A DNA stretch of 64,000 nucleotides from Campylobacter suis (lineage in GTDB: Bacteria > Campylobacterota > Campylobacteria > Campylobacterales > Campylobacteraceae): NCBI RefSeq assembly GCF_905120475.1, contig NZ_CAJHOE010000003.1, positions 62,001 through 126,000 on the forward strand, in the 5' to 3' direction. How positions within the stretch are numbered: position 1 is the stretch's first letter; each line of letters opens with the position of its first letter. Shown here in pieces: positions 37,240-55,840 of the stretch. The notes beneath the pieces are model-generated. The model did not search any database and was not told where the DNA came from. It saw only the letters and a list, made by a program, of their open reading frames with translations. Both the position numbers and the translations under genes were made by a program.

Positions 37240-37941
37240 ATGTCAAAAACTACAAAAAGATTTCAAGAGCTACTTAAAAAAGTAGACGATAAGAAAATTT
37301 ACAATATTTCAGAGGCTATCGATACAGTTAAAACATTAGCTTCTGCAAAATTTGATGAGACTGTTGAGATAGCACTTAAGCTAAATGTTGATCCAAGACA
37401 TGCGGATCAAATGGTTCGCGGTTCAGTTATTTTGCCAGCCGGAACTGGTAAAAAAGTTCGTGTTGCTGTTATAGCAAAAGATGCTAAAGCTGATGAGGCT
37501 AAAGCTGCTGGTGCTGACTTGGTAGGCGCAGAGGATATTATTGATGATGTTCAAAAAGGTATTATAAATTTTGATGTTCTTATAGCTACACCAAATCTTA
37601 TGGGCATCCTTGGTAAAGCGGCTAGAATTCTTGGACCAAAAGGTCTTATGCCAAATCCAAAAACTGGTACAGTTACAATGGATGTAGCTCAAGCTGTTAA
37701 TAATGCAAAAAGTGGTCAGGTAAATTTCCGTGTCGATAAACAAGGAAATATTCATGCTGGTCTAGGTAAAGTTAGCTTTAGTAAAGAGCAACTTTCTGAA
37801 AATGTTTCGGCTTTTATAAAAGCTATAAATAAACATAAACCAGCTGCTGCAAAAGGTAGATATGTGAAAAATGCAGCACTTGCCTTAACTATGAGTCCAT
37901 CTATATCTCTAGATACTCAAGAAGTTATGGATCTTAAGTAA
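37240..37941 (+). CDS. rplA: 50S ribosomal protein L1
   Basis: 233 aa, usual length. [14 protein letters not shown] (about 128-141) is the L1 signature. The 60-base gap after rplK has a CCGCC / GGCGG hairpin (37189-37214) that could be an L1-binding site for autogenous control or an internal brake; this is inference. It forms the L1 stalk near the E site. Confidence 0.98.
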   Translation: MSKTTKRFQELLKKVDDKKIYNISEAIDTVKTLASAKFDETVEIALKLNVDPRHADQMVRGSVILPAGTGKKVRVAVIAKDAKADEAKAAGADLVGAEDIIDDVQKGIINFDVLIATPNLMGILGKAARILGPKGLMPNPKTGTVTMDVAQAVNNAKSGQVNFRVDKQGNIHAGLGKVSFSKEQLSENVSAFIKAINKHKPAAAKGRYVKNAALALTMSPSISLDTQEVMDLK

Positions 37942-37948
37942 AATTTAT

Positions 37949-37972
37949 GGGCTGAAATTTCAGCCCTTTTTT
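37949..37972 (+). terminator. Terminator-like hairpin between rplA and rplJ
   Basis: A perfect palindrome GGGCTGAAATTTCAGCCC followed by six T, 7 bases after rplA. It should terminate or attenuate transcription from the rplKA part, so rplJL would need partial read-through or its own promoter. Confidence 0.85.
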
Positions 37973-37979
37973 AAGATTA

Positions 37980-38094
37980 AAATGTGAGTTTTTCTTAACT
38001 TAGATTTTAATCTTAGATTGGAGATAGCCGAGGTCTTTTGACTTAATTGATTCGACCCTCTCTGCTTGAAATCACCGGTCGGAAAGGAGAAAAA
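37980..38094 (+). promoter_or_regulatory. Probable L10 leader of rplJ
   Basis: About 115 untranslated bases with GGAGATAGCCGAGG, a CCCTCTC segment and an ACCGGTCGGAAAGGAG end around the ribosome site. The position and structured look fit the L10(L12)4-binding mRNA leader, through which free L10 represses rplJL. Based on position and general features, not on a covariance fit. Confidence 0.45.
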
Positions 38095-38580
38095 GTGACA
38101 CGAAACGAAAAATCTGAAATCATCGCAAAACTTGAAGGTGAGTTTAAGACTGCTGAAGCTATCGTTGTTTGTGATTATCGTGGCTTGAGCGTTAAAAAAC
38201 TTGAGGCTTTAAGACATGCAGCTCGCGAACAAAGTGTTAAAGTTCAAGTTGTTAAAAATACACTAGCAAACATAGCTCTTAAAAATGTTGAAAAAGATGG
38301 TATGGATCTTAAGGATACAAACATTTATGTTTGGGGCGAAGATCAGCTGGCTGTAACAAAAGTTGTTGCAAAATTTGAAGAGAGTAATTCTGAGCTCTTT
38401 AAAATTAAAACAGCTCACATAGATGGTCAAGTTGCAAGTGTTGATAAGGTTAAAGCTCTATCTAAAATGCCTAGTCGTGATGAGCTTATTGCAATGCTTT
38501 TGCAAGTTTGGAATGCGCCAATTCAAAATTTCACAATTGGATTAAATGCGCTTAAAGAGAAAAAAGAACAATCTGCATAA
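38095..38580 (+). CDS. rplJ: 50S ribosomal protein L10
   Basis: 161 aa from GTG at 38095, with AAAGGAGA ahead; the protein then starts MTRNEKSE, as is usual for the genus. An upstream TTG would lie inside the structured leader. Globular N-domain ([22 protein letters not shown]) and a C-terminal helix that anchors L7/L12 dimers. It forms the base of the L7/L12 stalk. Confidence 0.97.
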   Translation: MTRNEKSEIIAKLEGEFKTAEAIVVCDYRGLSVKKLEALRHAAREQSVKVQVVKNTLANIALKNVEKDGMDLKDTNIYVWGEDQLAVTKVVAKFEESNSELFKIKTAHIDGQVASVDKVKALSKMPSRDELIAMLLQVWNAPIQNFTIGLNALKEKKEQSA

Positions 38581-38599
38581 AAATAAAGAAGGATAAAAA

Positions 38600-38974
38600 A
38601 TGGCAATTACAAAAGAAGATGTATTAGAATTTATTTCTAACCTTTCAGTTCTTGAGCTTTCTGAGCTTGTAAAAGAATTTGAAGAGAAATTTGGAGTTAG
38701 TGCTACTCCTGTTATGGTAGCTGGTGCTGTTGCTGGTGGCGGTGCTGATGCAGCTGAAGAAAAAACAGAATTTAATATCGTTTTACTTGATGGTGGCGAT
38801 AAGAAGATTAATGTTATTAAAGTTGTTCGTGCTCTTACAGGTCTTGGTCTTAAAGAGGCTAAAGACGCAGTTGAGCAGACACCATCAGTTCTTAAAGAAG
38901 GTGTTAGTAAAGATGAAGCTGAAGCAGCTAAAAAAGAGCTTGAAGAAGCAGGTGCTAAAGTCGAACTTAAATAA
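38600..38974 (+). CDS. rplL: 50S ribosomal protein L7/L12
   Basis: 124 aa. N-terminal dimerisation helices, an Ala/Gly-rich hinge (about 38-52) and a C-terminal domain with [18 protein letters not shown] (about 75-92) that recruits translation GTPases. AAGGA precedes the ATG. Twenty bases after rplJ. Confidence 0.98.
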   Translation: MAITKEDVLEFISNLSVLELSELVKEFEEKFGVSATPVMVAGAVAGGGADAAEEKTEFNIVLLDGGDKKINVIKVVRALTGLGLKEAKDAVEQTPSVLKEGVSKDEAEAAKKELEEAGAKVELK

Positions 38975-39004
38975 TTTCGTTTTTGCGAAATTATCAAAAA
39001 TTCA

Positions 39005-39031
39005 AGAGAGAGCAAAGGCTCTCTCTTTTTT
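39005..39031 (+). terminator. Attenuator between rplL and rpoB
   Basis: A perfect 9-bp stem AGAGAGAGC / GCTCTCTCT with loop AAAG, then six T. A second hairpin ATAATTTCG / CGAAATTAT (38971-38994) overlaps the rplL stop, and a third GCTCTTT / AAAGAGC (39042-39059) is near rpoB. This recalls the E. coli rplL-rpoB attenuator that sets the polymerase to ribosome ratio. Confidence 0.85.
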
Positions 39032-39063
39032 AAATTTAGACGCTCTTTATAAAAAGAGCTTAA

Positions 39064-47737
<8,674 letters not shown>

Positions 47738-47745
47738 TCACCTCT

Positions 47746-47772
47746 GGGCAGGTTGCTAAGCCTGCTCTTTTT
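47746..47772 (+). terminator. Terminator after rpoC
   Basis: Stem GGGCAGG / CCTGCTC (7 bp, one G-U) with an 8-base loop, then five T. It closes the ribosomal/RNA polymerase transcription unit, 8 bases after rpoC. Confidence 0.85.
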
Positions 47773-47801
47773 ACCCTTTTTTTATACATATAAGGAAATT
47801 T

Positions 47802-48203
47802 ATGAACTTTTTAAAACAACCAGATTTGGGTATATTTTTTGCTAGACTTGGTCTTGGTATTATGCTTTTAATGCACGGCATAGCTAAAATTTTAAACGGC
47901 ATAGGTTTTATAAAAAACTTAGTTCTAAAACAGGGCTTACCAGAATTTGTTGCGTATGGCGTTTATGTGGGAGAGGTCGTTGCGCCTGTGCTTTTGATAC
48001 TTGGAATTTATACAAGGGTTGCAAGTGCGATCGTACTAGCAACTTGTGCGGCGATATTATATCTTTTTTATCTGCCAAATGGCGACTTGTTTACACTTTC
48101 ATCTCATGGTGGCTTTAAGCCTGAGATAGTCTATCTTTATATATCTTTGGGGTTTTGTATTTTACTTAGTGGTAGTGGAAAATATGCTTTAAAAAGGGAT
48201 TAA
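47802..48203 (+). CDS. DoxX family membrane protein
   Basis: 133 aa, four membrane helices (about 9-27, 48-66, 68-85, 105-125). LARLGLGIMLLMHGIAKI near the start and VGEVVAPVLLILGIYTRVA (about 50-68) are DoxX-like features. Physiological role uncertain; family members link to redox or sulphur/thiol stress. It is the first of three genes between rpoC and rpsL. Confidence 0.85.
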   Translation: MNFLKQPDLGIFFARLGLGIMLLMHGIAKILNGIGFIKNLVLKQGLPEFVAYGVYVGEVVAPVLLILGIYTRVASAIVLATCAAILYLFYLPNGDLFTLSSHGGFKPEIVYLYISLGFCILLSGSGKYALKRD

Positions 48204-48293
48204 AGGGTTAAATTTGCCAGCTTGATAAAATTTATTTTGTGTTTAATCTTAAAATAATTATTCTTTAAGCCCTAAAAAGATAAATTTGTGCTT

Positions 48294-48299
48294 TATAAT
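48294..48299 (+). promoter_or_regulatory. Candidate -10 element for the nhaC-iadA unit
   Basis: TATAAT about 20 bases upstream of the NhaC start, in a 116-base AT-rich gap after doxX. No clear -35. Confidence 0.45.
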
Positions 48300-48319
48300 T
48301 TATTTTTAAGGAAAATTTT

Positions 48320-49731
48320 ATGAAAACACAAAAACAAAAACCCAGCTTTTTGATAGCTGTGACGCCTATTTTGGTAATGCTTGCTGGACTAGCCATAGGT
48401 GTTGGATATATGAAGTTGCGGGTCGAGCCTATCATTTTGCTCTCTGCTTTGGTTGCTGGATTTTTAGCATATAAGCTAGGCTATAGCTATAAAGAGATGC
48501 AAAAGGGTATGATAGATAAAATTTCAGACTCCATGCCTGCTTTGATGATATTATGGTCTGTTGGTTTGATTATCGGTGCTTGGATGTTTTCTGGTACGAT
48601 CCCGATGATTATTTACTACGGAGTGCAGATAATTAGCCCTACCTATCTTGTTATAACTGCATTTTTGATTTCAGCTATACTTTCTACGGTTACTGGAACA
48701 TCTTGGGGATCGGCTGGAACAGTTGGTGTTGCCATTATGGGTATATCGCAAGGTCTTGGCGTTGATCTTGCAGTTACTGCTGGTGCGGTTGTTGCTGGGG
48801 CTTATTTTGGAGATAAGATCTCCCCGCTTTCAGACACTACAAATTTAGCTCCCATAGCTGCTGGATCAGAGCTTTATGAGCATATTAAACATATGTTTTA
48901 TACAACTGTACCAGCTGCCATAGTAGCGCTTATTGTGTATTCTACTTTTGGCTCAGGTGCTACTTCTGGCGGAGATATATCAGCTTCTGTTTTGGCGCTT
49001 CAGACTGAACTTGACAAAGTGTTTAACTTTAACATTTTACTTCTTTTACCAGTTTTAATAGTCATAGCTGGCTCTGTTCTTAAGTGGCCAACTATCCCAG
49101 TGATGATAGTTGCCGCGATGCTTGCTATCGCTTTTGGTGTGATATTTCAAGACTTTAGTTTAAAAGATGGCTTTACATCGGTAATTAAAGGGTTTAACTT
49201 AAGCATGAGTGGGATAGATGGCTCTTTTTCAAAAGACATTATGAGGTTGCTTAACCGTGGCGGAGTTGATTCGGTAAATGCGACAACCATTCTTGTTATT
49301 TGTGCTATGGGCTTTGCTGGCATTATGTCTATTACTGGTATGCTTGAGGTTGTGCTTCATACTTTGATGGCTGGAGTAAAGAGTGTATTTGGTGTGATTT
49401 TCTCAACGATTTGTTCTTGTTTGACTGTTGCATTTGTTACCGGAAGCTCATATCTTTCTATATTAATCCCAGGAGAGATGTTTAAAGATTTCTACAAAGA
49501 AAAAACCTTGCAGCTAAAAATTTATCTAGAACACTAGAAGATTCAGGCACGGTTATAGTACCGCTGATACCTTGGTCTGCTGCTGGGGCATATATGGCTA
49601 CAACTCTTGGAGTGCCAACTATTGAGTACCTTCCTTGGGCAGTTTTAAATTATATGGGGGTTGTCTTTGCTATCATTTTAGCGCTTACTGGCATTGGTAT
49701 AACAAAACTTGCAACTAAAAAGGAAAGCTGA
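48320..49731 (+). pseudogene. NhaC-family Na+/H+ antiporter, frameshifted
   Basis: The first 393 codons encode an NhaC/YqkI-type transporter (about 10 membrane helices; GTSWGSAGTVGVA near 132-144, GDKISPLSDTTNLA near 168-181, VTGSSYLSILIPGEMF near 375-390). The frame then breaks: in an A6 run at 49500-49505 one A is missing, giving an early stop at 49537. With one A added, the frame continues through TVIVPLIPWSAAGAYM and a last helix to a TGA at 49729-49731, which overlaps the iadA start (TGATG). It would be 470 aa. The truncated product lacks the last helices. Whether this is a real mutation, a slippage site or a sequencing error is unknown. Confidence 0.85.
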
Positions 49732-50861
49732 TGTTGCTTATTAAAAATATAGAAATTTTTTCGCCAAAATTTCTAGGCAGAAAAGATATTTTTATATGCT
49801 CTGGTAAAATCATTTGTATAGGCGATAGTTTAAACCCAAATTTGCCAAATTTAAAAATCATCGATGGTTCAAAATTTATAGCAACACCTGGCTTTATAGA
49901 TAAGCATGTGCATATTACTGGTGGTGGTGGCGAAGGCAGTTTTAAGACTCGTGTTCCTGAGATTATGCTTTCAAAACTCATTGAGGCTGGCATAACAACA
50001 GTGGTTGGACTTTTGGGGACTGATAGTGCAACAAGGAGTGTTGAAAATTTAGTAGCTAAGGCAAATGCCTTAAGAGAGGAAGGCATAAGCTGTTATGCCC
50101 ACACTGGTGCGTATAGTTTGGATACTCCAACAATTACGGGCGATATACAAAAAGATATTGTATTTATAGAGCCTATTATCGGCACAAAGCTGGCTATAAG
50201 CGACCATCGTTCAAGCTCTGTAAGCCCAGATGAGCTTACTCATATAGTCTCGGCTGGTCGTGTGGCTGGTATGCTAAGCGGTAAATCAGGGCACACTACA
50301 CTTCATATGGGCGATGGTCAGCGTGGACTAGAGCTTGTAAGAGATGTTTTGGCTAAATACGATACTCCTATCACTTTTTTTCAGCCAACTCATGTAAATA
50401 GAAATGAAAGGCTATTTGCTCAAAGTATTGAGTTTTTAAAGGATGGCGGCTATATCGACCTTACTTGCATGCTGGGACTAACCCCATTGCAAGCTATAAA
50501 AAGGATAAAAGAGCAAGAAATTTCAACTCAAAAAGTAACGATTAGTTCCGATGGTTATGGTAGCTTTTCAAGTTATGATAGTGATGGAAAGTTACTTAAA
50601 ATAGGTGTCTCAAGCGTTATGGCAACTTTTAATGAGTTTAAAAATTTCATAGAAAATAAATTTGAGCTTGAAGAGGCGCTTTGTTATTTTACGAAAAATG
50701 TTGCAAATTCAATAGCTCTAAAAAATAAAGGGGAAATTTTAGAGGGCAAGGATGCTGACATTTTGCTGTTTGATGAGAATTTAAATTTAGAGTTTGTAAT
50801 AGCAAATGGAGTAGTTTTAAAGGATAATGCAGGATACATAAAAAAAGGAACTTATGAGTAA
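49731..50861 (+). CDS. iadA: Isoaspartyl dipeptidase
   Basis: 376 aa amidohydrolase that cleaves beta-aspartyl dipeptides, a clean-up step for damaged proteins. Metal-binding HVHITGGGGEG (about 60-70), a Glu/Lys-bridging region, a HTGAYSLDTPTITGD stretch near 125-139 and a C-terminal metal Asp in SSDGYGS (near 280). Its start overlaps the restored NhaC stop, so it was co-translated with the antiporter. Confidence 0.93.
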   Translation: MLLIKNIEIFSPKFLGRKDIFICSGKIICIGDSLNPNLPNLKIIDGSKFIATPGFIDKHVHITGGGGEGSFKTRVPEIMLSKLIEAGITTVVGLLGTDSATRSVENLVAKANALREEGISCYAHTGAYSLDTPTITGDIQKDIVFIEPIIGTKLAISDHRSSSVSPDELTHIVSAGRVAGMLSGKSGHTTLHMGDGQRGLELVRDVLAKYDTPITFFQPTHVNRNERLFAQSIEFLKDGGYIDLTCMLGLTPLQAIKRIKEQEISTQKVTISSDGYGSFSSYDSDGKLLKIGVSSVMATFNEFKNFIENKFELEEALCYFTKNVANSIALKNKGEILEGKDADILLFDENLNLEFVIANGVVLKDNAGYIKKGTYE

Positions 50862-50932
50862 TTAAAGAGCTTTTAAGTAAAATTTAAATAAAATTAGGTC
50901 TTTTTTAATAAATTTAGTTGAAAGGAATTGCT

Positions 50933-51325
50933 GTGCCAACCATAAACCAATTGGTCAGAAATGAACGTAAGAAGGTGACTTACAAGTCAAAATCACCTGC
51001 ACTTAAAGAGTGCCCACAAAGAAGAGGAGTTTGCACGAGAGTATATACAACTACTCCAAAAAAACCAAACTCAGCTTTGAGAAAAGTTGCCAAAGTTAGA
51101 TTAACAAGTGGCTTTGAAGTTATTAGCTATATCGGTGGTGAGGGACACAACCTACAAGAACACAGTATCGTGCTAGTTCGCGGTGGTAGGGTTAGAGACT
51201 TACCAGGTGTTAAGTATCACATCGTTCGCGGCGCACTTGATACAGCTGGTGTTGCAAAAAGAACAGTTTCGCGCTCTAAATACGGTGCAAAACGCCCTAA
51301 GCCGGGTCAAGCAGCTAAGAAGTAA
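50933..51325 (+). CDS. rpsL: 30S ribosomal protein S12
   Basis: 130 aa from GTG 50933, with AAAGGAATTG ahead; the protein then begins [12 protein letters not shown], as expected. An ATG-coded MKGIA extension at 50918 would consume the ribosome site. [10 protein letters not shown] (42-51) and LPGVKYH (90-96), the streptomycin-related lysines, are wild-type. Confidence 0.98.
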   Translation: MPTINQLVRNERKKVTYKSKSPALKECPQRRGVCTRVYTTTPKKPNSALRKVAKVRLTSGFEVISYIGGEGHNLQEHSIVLVRGGRVRDLPGVKYHIVRGALDTAGVAKRTVSRSKYGAKRPKPGQAAKK

Positions 51326-51390
51326 GAATTTAGGTTCGCAGATCAAGCTTTTAGTGGCTTAGATTTGAGTAAAATTTAGTAAAAATTTGA

Positions 51391-51873
<483 letters not shown>

Positions 51874-51885
51874 GAAAGGCTTAAT

Positions 51886-53964
51886 ATGGCAGATAGAAAA
51901 ACCCCATTACATATGGTTAGAAACATTGGTATCGCAGCTCACATTGACGCTGGTAAGACTACTACGAGTGAGAGAATTTTATTTTTCACTGGTATGAGCC
52001 ATAAGATCGGCGAGGTACATGATGGTGCTGCGACTATGGACTGGATGGAGCAAGAAAAAGAGCGTGGCATTACTATTACATCTGCTGCGACGACTTGTTT
52101 TTGGAAAGACCATCAAATAAACCTAATCGACACTCCGGGACACGTTGACTTTACTATTGAGGTTGAGCGTTCTATGCGTGTTCTTGATGGTGCTGTTGCT
52201 GTATTTTGTTCAGTTGGTGGCGTTCAGCCTCAGTCTGAAACTGTTTGGAGACAAGCAAATAAATACCGCGTTCCAAGAATGGTTTATGTAAATAAAATGG
52301 ATAGAATTGGTGCAAATTTCTATAATGTTGAAAACCAAGTTCGAACAAGACTAAAAGCTAATCCAGTACCTATCCAAATTCCTATCGGCGCAGAAGATGC
52401 TTTCCGTGGTGTTGTTGATTTGGTTACTATGAAAGCACTTGTTTGGGAAGATGATAAGAAACCAACTGATTACGCAGTTATCGAAATTCCAGCCGATCTT
52501 AAAGAAAAAGCAGAAGAATATAGAGCAAAGATGGTTGAAGCTGTTGCTGAAACAAGTGATGATTTGATGGAAAAATTCTTTGGTGGCGAGGAATTAACGG
52601 TAGATGAGATTAAAAAAGGCATTAAAGCAGGCTGCTTAAATATGACTATTGTTCCGATGATATGCGGAACTTCATTTAAAAACAAAGGTGTTCAGCCATT
52701 GCTTGATGCAGTAGTTGACTACCTGCCTGCGCCAGACGAAGTTGCGGCGATTAAAGGTGAGTATGAAGACGGTAGAGAAGTAACTGTAGAAAGCACTGAT
52801 AATGGTGAATTTGCAGGTCTTGGCTTTAAGATTATGACTGATCCATTTGTTGGACAGCTTACTTTCGTACGCGTTTATCGTGGTCAATTAGAGAGCGGTA
52901 GCTACGCTTACAACTCAACAAAAGGCAAAAAAGAGCGTATTGGTCGTTTGCTTAAAATGCACTCAAACAAAAGAGAAGAAATCTCAGTTCTTCATGCTGG
53001 CGAGATAGGTGCTGTTGTTGGCTTAAAAGAGACTTTAACGGGCGATACTTTGGCAACAGAAAAGGATCCAGTAATCCTAGAGAGAATGGACTTCCCAGAG
53101 CCAGTTATTAGCGTTGCAGTTGAGCCAAAGACAAAAGCTGATCAAGAAAAAATGGCAATCGCTCTACAAAAACTAGCACAAGAAGATCCAAGTTTTAGAG
53201 TAAGTACAGATGAAGAGAGTGGTCAGACTATTATTTCAGGTATGGGCGAACTTCACCTTGAAATCATTGTTGATCGTATGCTTCGTGAATTTAAAGTTGA
53301 GGCAGAGGTTGGTCAGCCGCAGGTTGCTTATCGTGAAACTATCCGCAAAACAGTTGAGCAAGAGTATAAATATGCTAAGCAATCAGGCGGTCGCGGTCAG
53401 TACGGACATGTATTCTTGCGTATCGAGCCACTTGAAGCTGCTAGTGGTTTTGAATTTGTTAATGACATCAAGGGTGGTGTTGTTCCAAAAGAGTATATCC
53501 CAGCTGTTGAAAAAGGTTGTAAAGAGGCACTTCAAAACGGTATCCTTGCTGGCTATCCAGTTGAAGATGTTAAAGTTACGCTATTTGATGGAAGTTACCA
53601 TGAGGTTGACTCATCTGAGATGGCATTTAAACTTGCAGCGTCTATGGGCTTTAAAGAGGGTGCAAGAAAAGCTGGTGCTGTTATACTTGAGCCGATGATG
53701 AAGGTTGAAGTTGAAACTCCGGAAGATTATATGGGTGATGTTATCGGTGATCTTAATAAGCGTCGCGGACAAATAAGCTCAATGGATGAGCGCAATGGTA
53801 ACAAGATCGTTACAGCATTTTGCCCTCTAGCACAGATGTTTGGATACTCAACAGACCTAAGAAGCCAAACACAAGGTCGCGCTACTTACTCAATGGAATT
53901 TGATCACTATGAAGAAGTTCCAAAGAATGTTAGCGAAGAGATTATCAAAAAGAGAAACGGTTAA
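51886..53964 (+). CDS. fusA: Elongation factor G
   Basis: GTPase that moves tRNA and mRNA after peptide transfer. 692 aa. G1 AHIDAGKTT (about 17-25), the GITITSAA switch motif, DTPGHVDF in G3 and NKMDR in G4, then domains II to V. Part of the str operon rpsL-rpsG-fusA; tuf is far upstream, as usual for the genus. Confidence 0.99.
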   Translation: MADRKTPLHMVRNIGIAAHIDAGKTTTSERILFFTGMSHKIGEVHDGAATMDWMEQEKERGITITSAATTCFWKDHQINLIDTPGHVDFTIEVERSMRVLDGAVAVFCSVGGVQPQSETVWRQANKYRVPRMVYVNKMDRIGANFYNVENQVRTRLKANPVPIQIPIGAEDAFRGVVDLVTMKALVWEDDKKPTDYAVIEIPADLKEKAEEYRAKMVEAVAETSDDLMEKFFGGEELTVDEIKKGIKAGCLNMTIVPMICGTSFKNKGVQPLLDAVVDYLPAPDEVAAIKGEYEDGREVTVESTDNGEFAGLGFKIMTDPFVGQLTFVRVYRGQLESGSYAYNSTKGKKERIGRLLKMHSNKREEISVLHAGEIGAVVGLKETLTGDTLATEKDPVILERMDFPEPVISVAVEPKTKADQEKMAIALQKLAQEDPSFRVSTDEESGQTIISGMGELHLEIIVDRMLREFKVEAEVGQPQVAYRETIRKTVEQEYKYAKQSGGRGQYGHVFLRIEPLEAASGFEFVNDIKGGVVPKEYIPAVEKGCKEALQNGILAGYPVEDVKVTLFDGSYHEVDSSEMAFKLAASMGFKEGARKAGAVILEPMMKVEVETPEDYMGDVIGDLNKRRGQISSMDERNGNKIVTAFCPLAQMFGYSTDLRSQTQGRATYSMEFDHYEEVPKNVSEEIIKKRNG

Positions 53965-53977
53965 TAAACCAAAATTT

Positions 53978-54004
53978 GGGCGGGAACTATCTCGCCCTTT
54001 ATCT
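53978..54004 (+). terminator. Terminator after fusA
   Basis: Stem GGGCGGG / CTCGCCC (one G-U) with a 6-base loop, then TTTAT, 13 bases after fusA. Confidence 0.8.
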
Positions 54005-54012
54005 TATGCTAT

Positions 54013-54086
54013 GTCCTCATAGCTCAGCTGGATAGAGCGCAAAATTCCTAATTTTGAGGCCACAGGTTCAAATCCTGTTGGGGACA
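54013..54086 (+). tRNA. tRNA-Arg (CCT), no encoded CCA
   Basis: 74 bases to discriminator A54086. Acceptor GTCCTCA pairs with TGGGGAC (one G-U), anticodon CCT in a TTCCTAA loop, T-loop TTCAAAT. The next bases are CTT, so CCA must be added after transcription, unlike the other tRNAs here. Confidence 0.95.
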
Positions 54087-54215
54087 CTTTTGCTTTTTAA
54101 GTTTAAAATTATTATTAAAAATTCAGTTCTTTCTTTTAGAATATTTTAGGTAAATAATTTGATTAAATTTTATTTATAAAAAGGTGCTAAAATGCCTAAA
54201 AATTAAAGGAAAAAG

Positions 54216-54593
54216 ATGAAAAAAACACTACTATTTTCAGCCTGCTGTGCAGTTGGAGCATTTGCTCAGATAAATGTTTTGCCAGCAACACCTGCAAATA
54301 TCGAAAAATTTGAGCAAATAGTTGATATTAGAACTCCAGCTGAGTGGCGCGATACTGGGATTATAAATGGTGCAAAAACTATTGTTTTTAGTAAAGATAA
54401 AGAAAAATTTATTGAGGCTATAAAAGAGCAAGTGGATATAACTAAGCCGTTTGCTATAATCTGTAGAAGTGGTGGCAGAACCGCTTCTGCTGCCCAGATG
54501 CTTGATGAAGCGGATATGAATGTTACAAATTTAGATGGTGGCATGAATTTGCTTATCAAATCAGGCTATATGACTACCCCTTACAGTAAATAA
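54216..54593 (+). CDS. Periplasmic rhodanese-like protein
   Basis: 125 aa with a signal peptide (cleavage after AFA, residue 17). One rhodanese domain: VDIRTPAEW (36-44) and active-site loop CRSGGRT with Cys83 (83-89). It may transfer sulphane sulphur or act in periplasmic redox. The substrate is unknown. AAAGGAAAAAG precedes the ATG. Follows tRNA-Arg after 129 bases with no other gene. Confidence 0.85.
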   Translation: MKKTLLFSACCAVGAFAQINVLPATPANIEKFEQIVDIRTPAEWRDTGIINGAKTIVFSKDKEKFIEAIKEQVDITKPFAIICRSGGRTASAAQMLDEADMNVTNLDGGMNLLIKSGYMTTPYSK

Positions 54594-54601
54594 ACCTATC
54601 T

Positions 54602-54628
54602 ACAGACCCCTTTTTAGGGTCTGTTTTT
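54602..54628. terminator. Bidirectional terminator between rhodanese and CinA-like genes
   Basis: A perfect 8-bp stem ACAGACCC / GGGTCTGT with a 7-base loop, T-rich on the plus side (TTTTT). It lies 8 bases after the rhodanese stop and at the CinA-like stop on the opposite strand. Confidence 0.8.
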
Positions 54629-55721
54629 AGTTAAAAAATAAATTTGGTTTTAGTCTAAGCAAACAAGTAAAAGCCATAATAGCACTTTGCTCTCTTATAT
54701 AATCTCTATCGCCTCTTAAAAAAAGTCTCTCTATAATCTGTGCTCCATCTTTTGCCATAGCTCCTACAAACACTGTTCCCACAGGTTTTTGAACGCTTCC
54801 ACCGCCAGGACCAGCTATGCCACTAACAGCTATAGCAAAGTCGGCTTTGCTTGCATTTAAAGCCCCACTCATCATAGCTTGCACGCAAGCCTCACTCACT
54901 GCCCCATGTGTATTTAAAATTTCCTCATCTACACTTAGCCACTCATTTTTTATATGATTTGCATAGGTTATAAGTGAGCCATCAAAAACGCTAGAAACCC
55001 CATCAATGCTTGCAAATTTGCTAGCTAAAAGCCCAGCCGTACAAGACTCTGCAAATGTAATGCTCTTATCATTTTCTTTTAATTTTTTAGCAACAAAACT
55101 ATAAATATCGGCACTATCTATAAATTTTTGTGAAAATAAATTTTTGACTGCTTGTAAAAACTGCTCTAAGTTGCTATTTTTATCATCTTTTTGAGCTCTG
55201 ATTAAAAGCAGGTTAGGCGATATTTCGCTTAAAATTATACTTATTTTATAAGGGCTAGCGACAGGGTCTAGTAAAATTTTTGCACTATCTTTGTCCATAT
55301 CAAGAAGGCTAAAATATGTCACTTCTTGCTCAAACGGCATTAAAATTTCAGCCATTTTTTTTGTTGGTGTAGAGTTTATCAAATTTATAAAACTGTTGTT
55401 TATGTTTATCAAAAAGCTACCTTCTTTGACATCACTAGCATCTTTAATAGCAAGTGTTTCGCCCACTAATTCAAGCCCATTTCCAGAGAGTGTGGAGAGG
55501 ATCTTTGCCATTGTTGAGTAGCTTTCGTCAGAACAACATATACAAATTTTTTCAAAGTCCTTTGCCAGAGTTTCCACAACAAAAAGCAGCTCACTATCCT
55601 TACTTTGAAATTTTACAACCCCAAGCTCTCCAAAATGTGCCTTATATGCGTCAAAAATATAGCTTAAATATGGCTTATTTATTTTTAAATCATCGCCTAT
55701 AACGAGTAAAATATGCTTCAT
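54627..55721 (-). CDS. CinA-family nicotinamide-nucleotide amidase
   Basis: 364 aa. The C-terminal part (about 205-360) is a clear CinA domain: TFAESCTAGLLASKFASIDGVS (about 220-241), LITYANHIKN and ISGIAGPGGG. This domain deamidates NMN and recycles pyridine nucleotides. The N-terminal half (about 1-200) has the length of the COG1058 domain but lacks its usual G-x-E start motif, so it may be inactive or diverged. Minus-strand, single gene, divergent from ileS. Confidence 0.85.
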   Translation of the reverse strand: MKHILLVIGDDLKINKPYLSYIFDAYKAHFGELGVVKFQSKDSELLFVVETLAKDFEKICICCSDESYSTMAKILSTLSGNGLELVGETLAIKDASDVKEGSFLININNSFINLINSTPTKKMAEILMPFEQEVTYFSLLDMDKDSAKILLDPVASPYKISIILSEISPNLLLIRAQKDDKNSNLEQFLQAVKNLFSQKFIDSADIYSFVAKKLKENDKSITFAESCTAGLLASKFASIDGVSSVFDGSLITYANHIKNEWLSVDEEILNTHGAVSEACVQAMMSGALNASKADFAIAVSGIAGPGGGSVQKPVGTVFVGAMAKDGAQIIERLFLRGDRDYIREQSAIMAFTCLLRLKPNLFFN

Positions 55722-55840
55722 TTTGCTCTCCTTTTTTATTTAAGATTATAGCCTAAATTTCAAAAAATAGAGCTTTTTCAGTGCGATTTAACAAGAATTT
55801 GGCTAAAATTGGCAAATTTTATAACATTAAGGCATATTAT

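Noticed and set aside
37423-37755. 110-codon antisense frame in rplA
   Set aside because: Shadow of a ribosomal gene; Ile/Asn/Tyr-rich and without a start signal.
53210-53698. 162-codon frame inside fusA on the same strand
   Set aside because: Out-of-frame shadow of a highly conserved gene; composition is Leu/Lys/Val-rich with no family likeness and no ribosome site.
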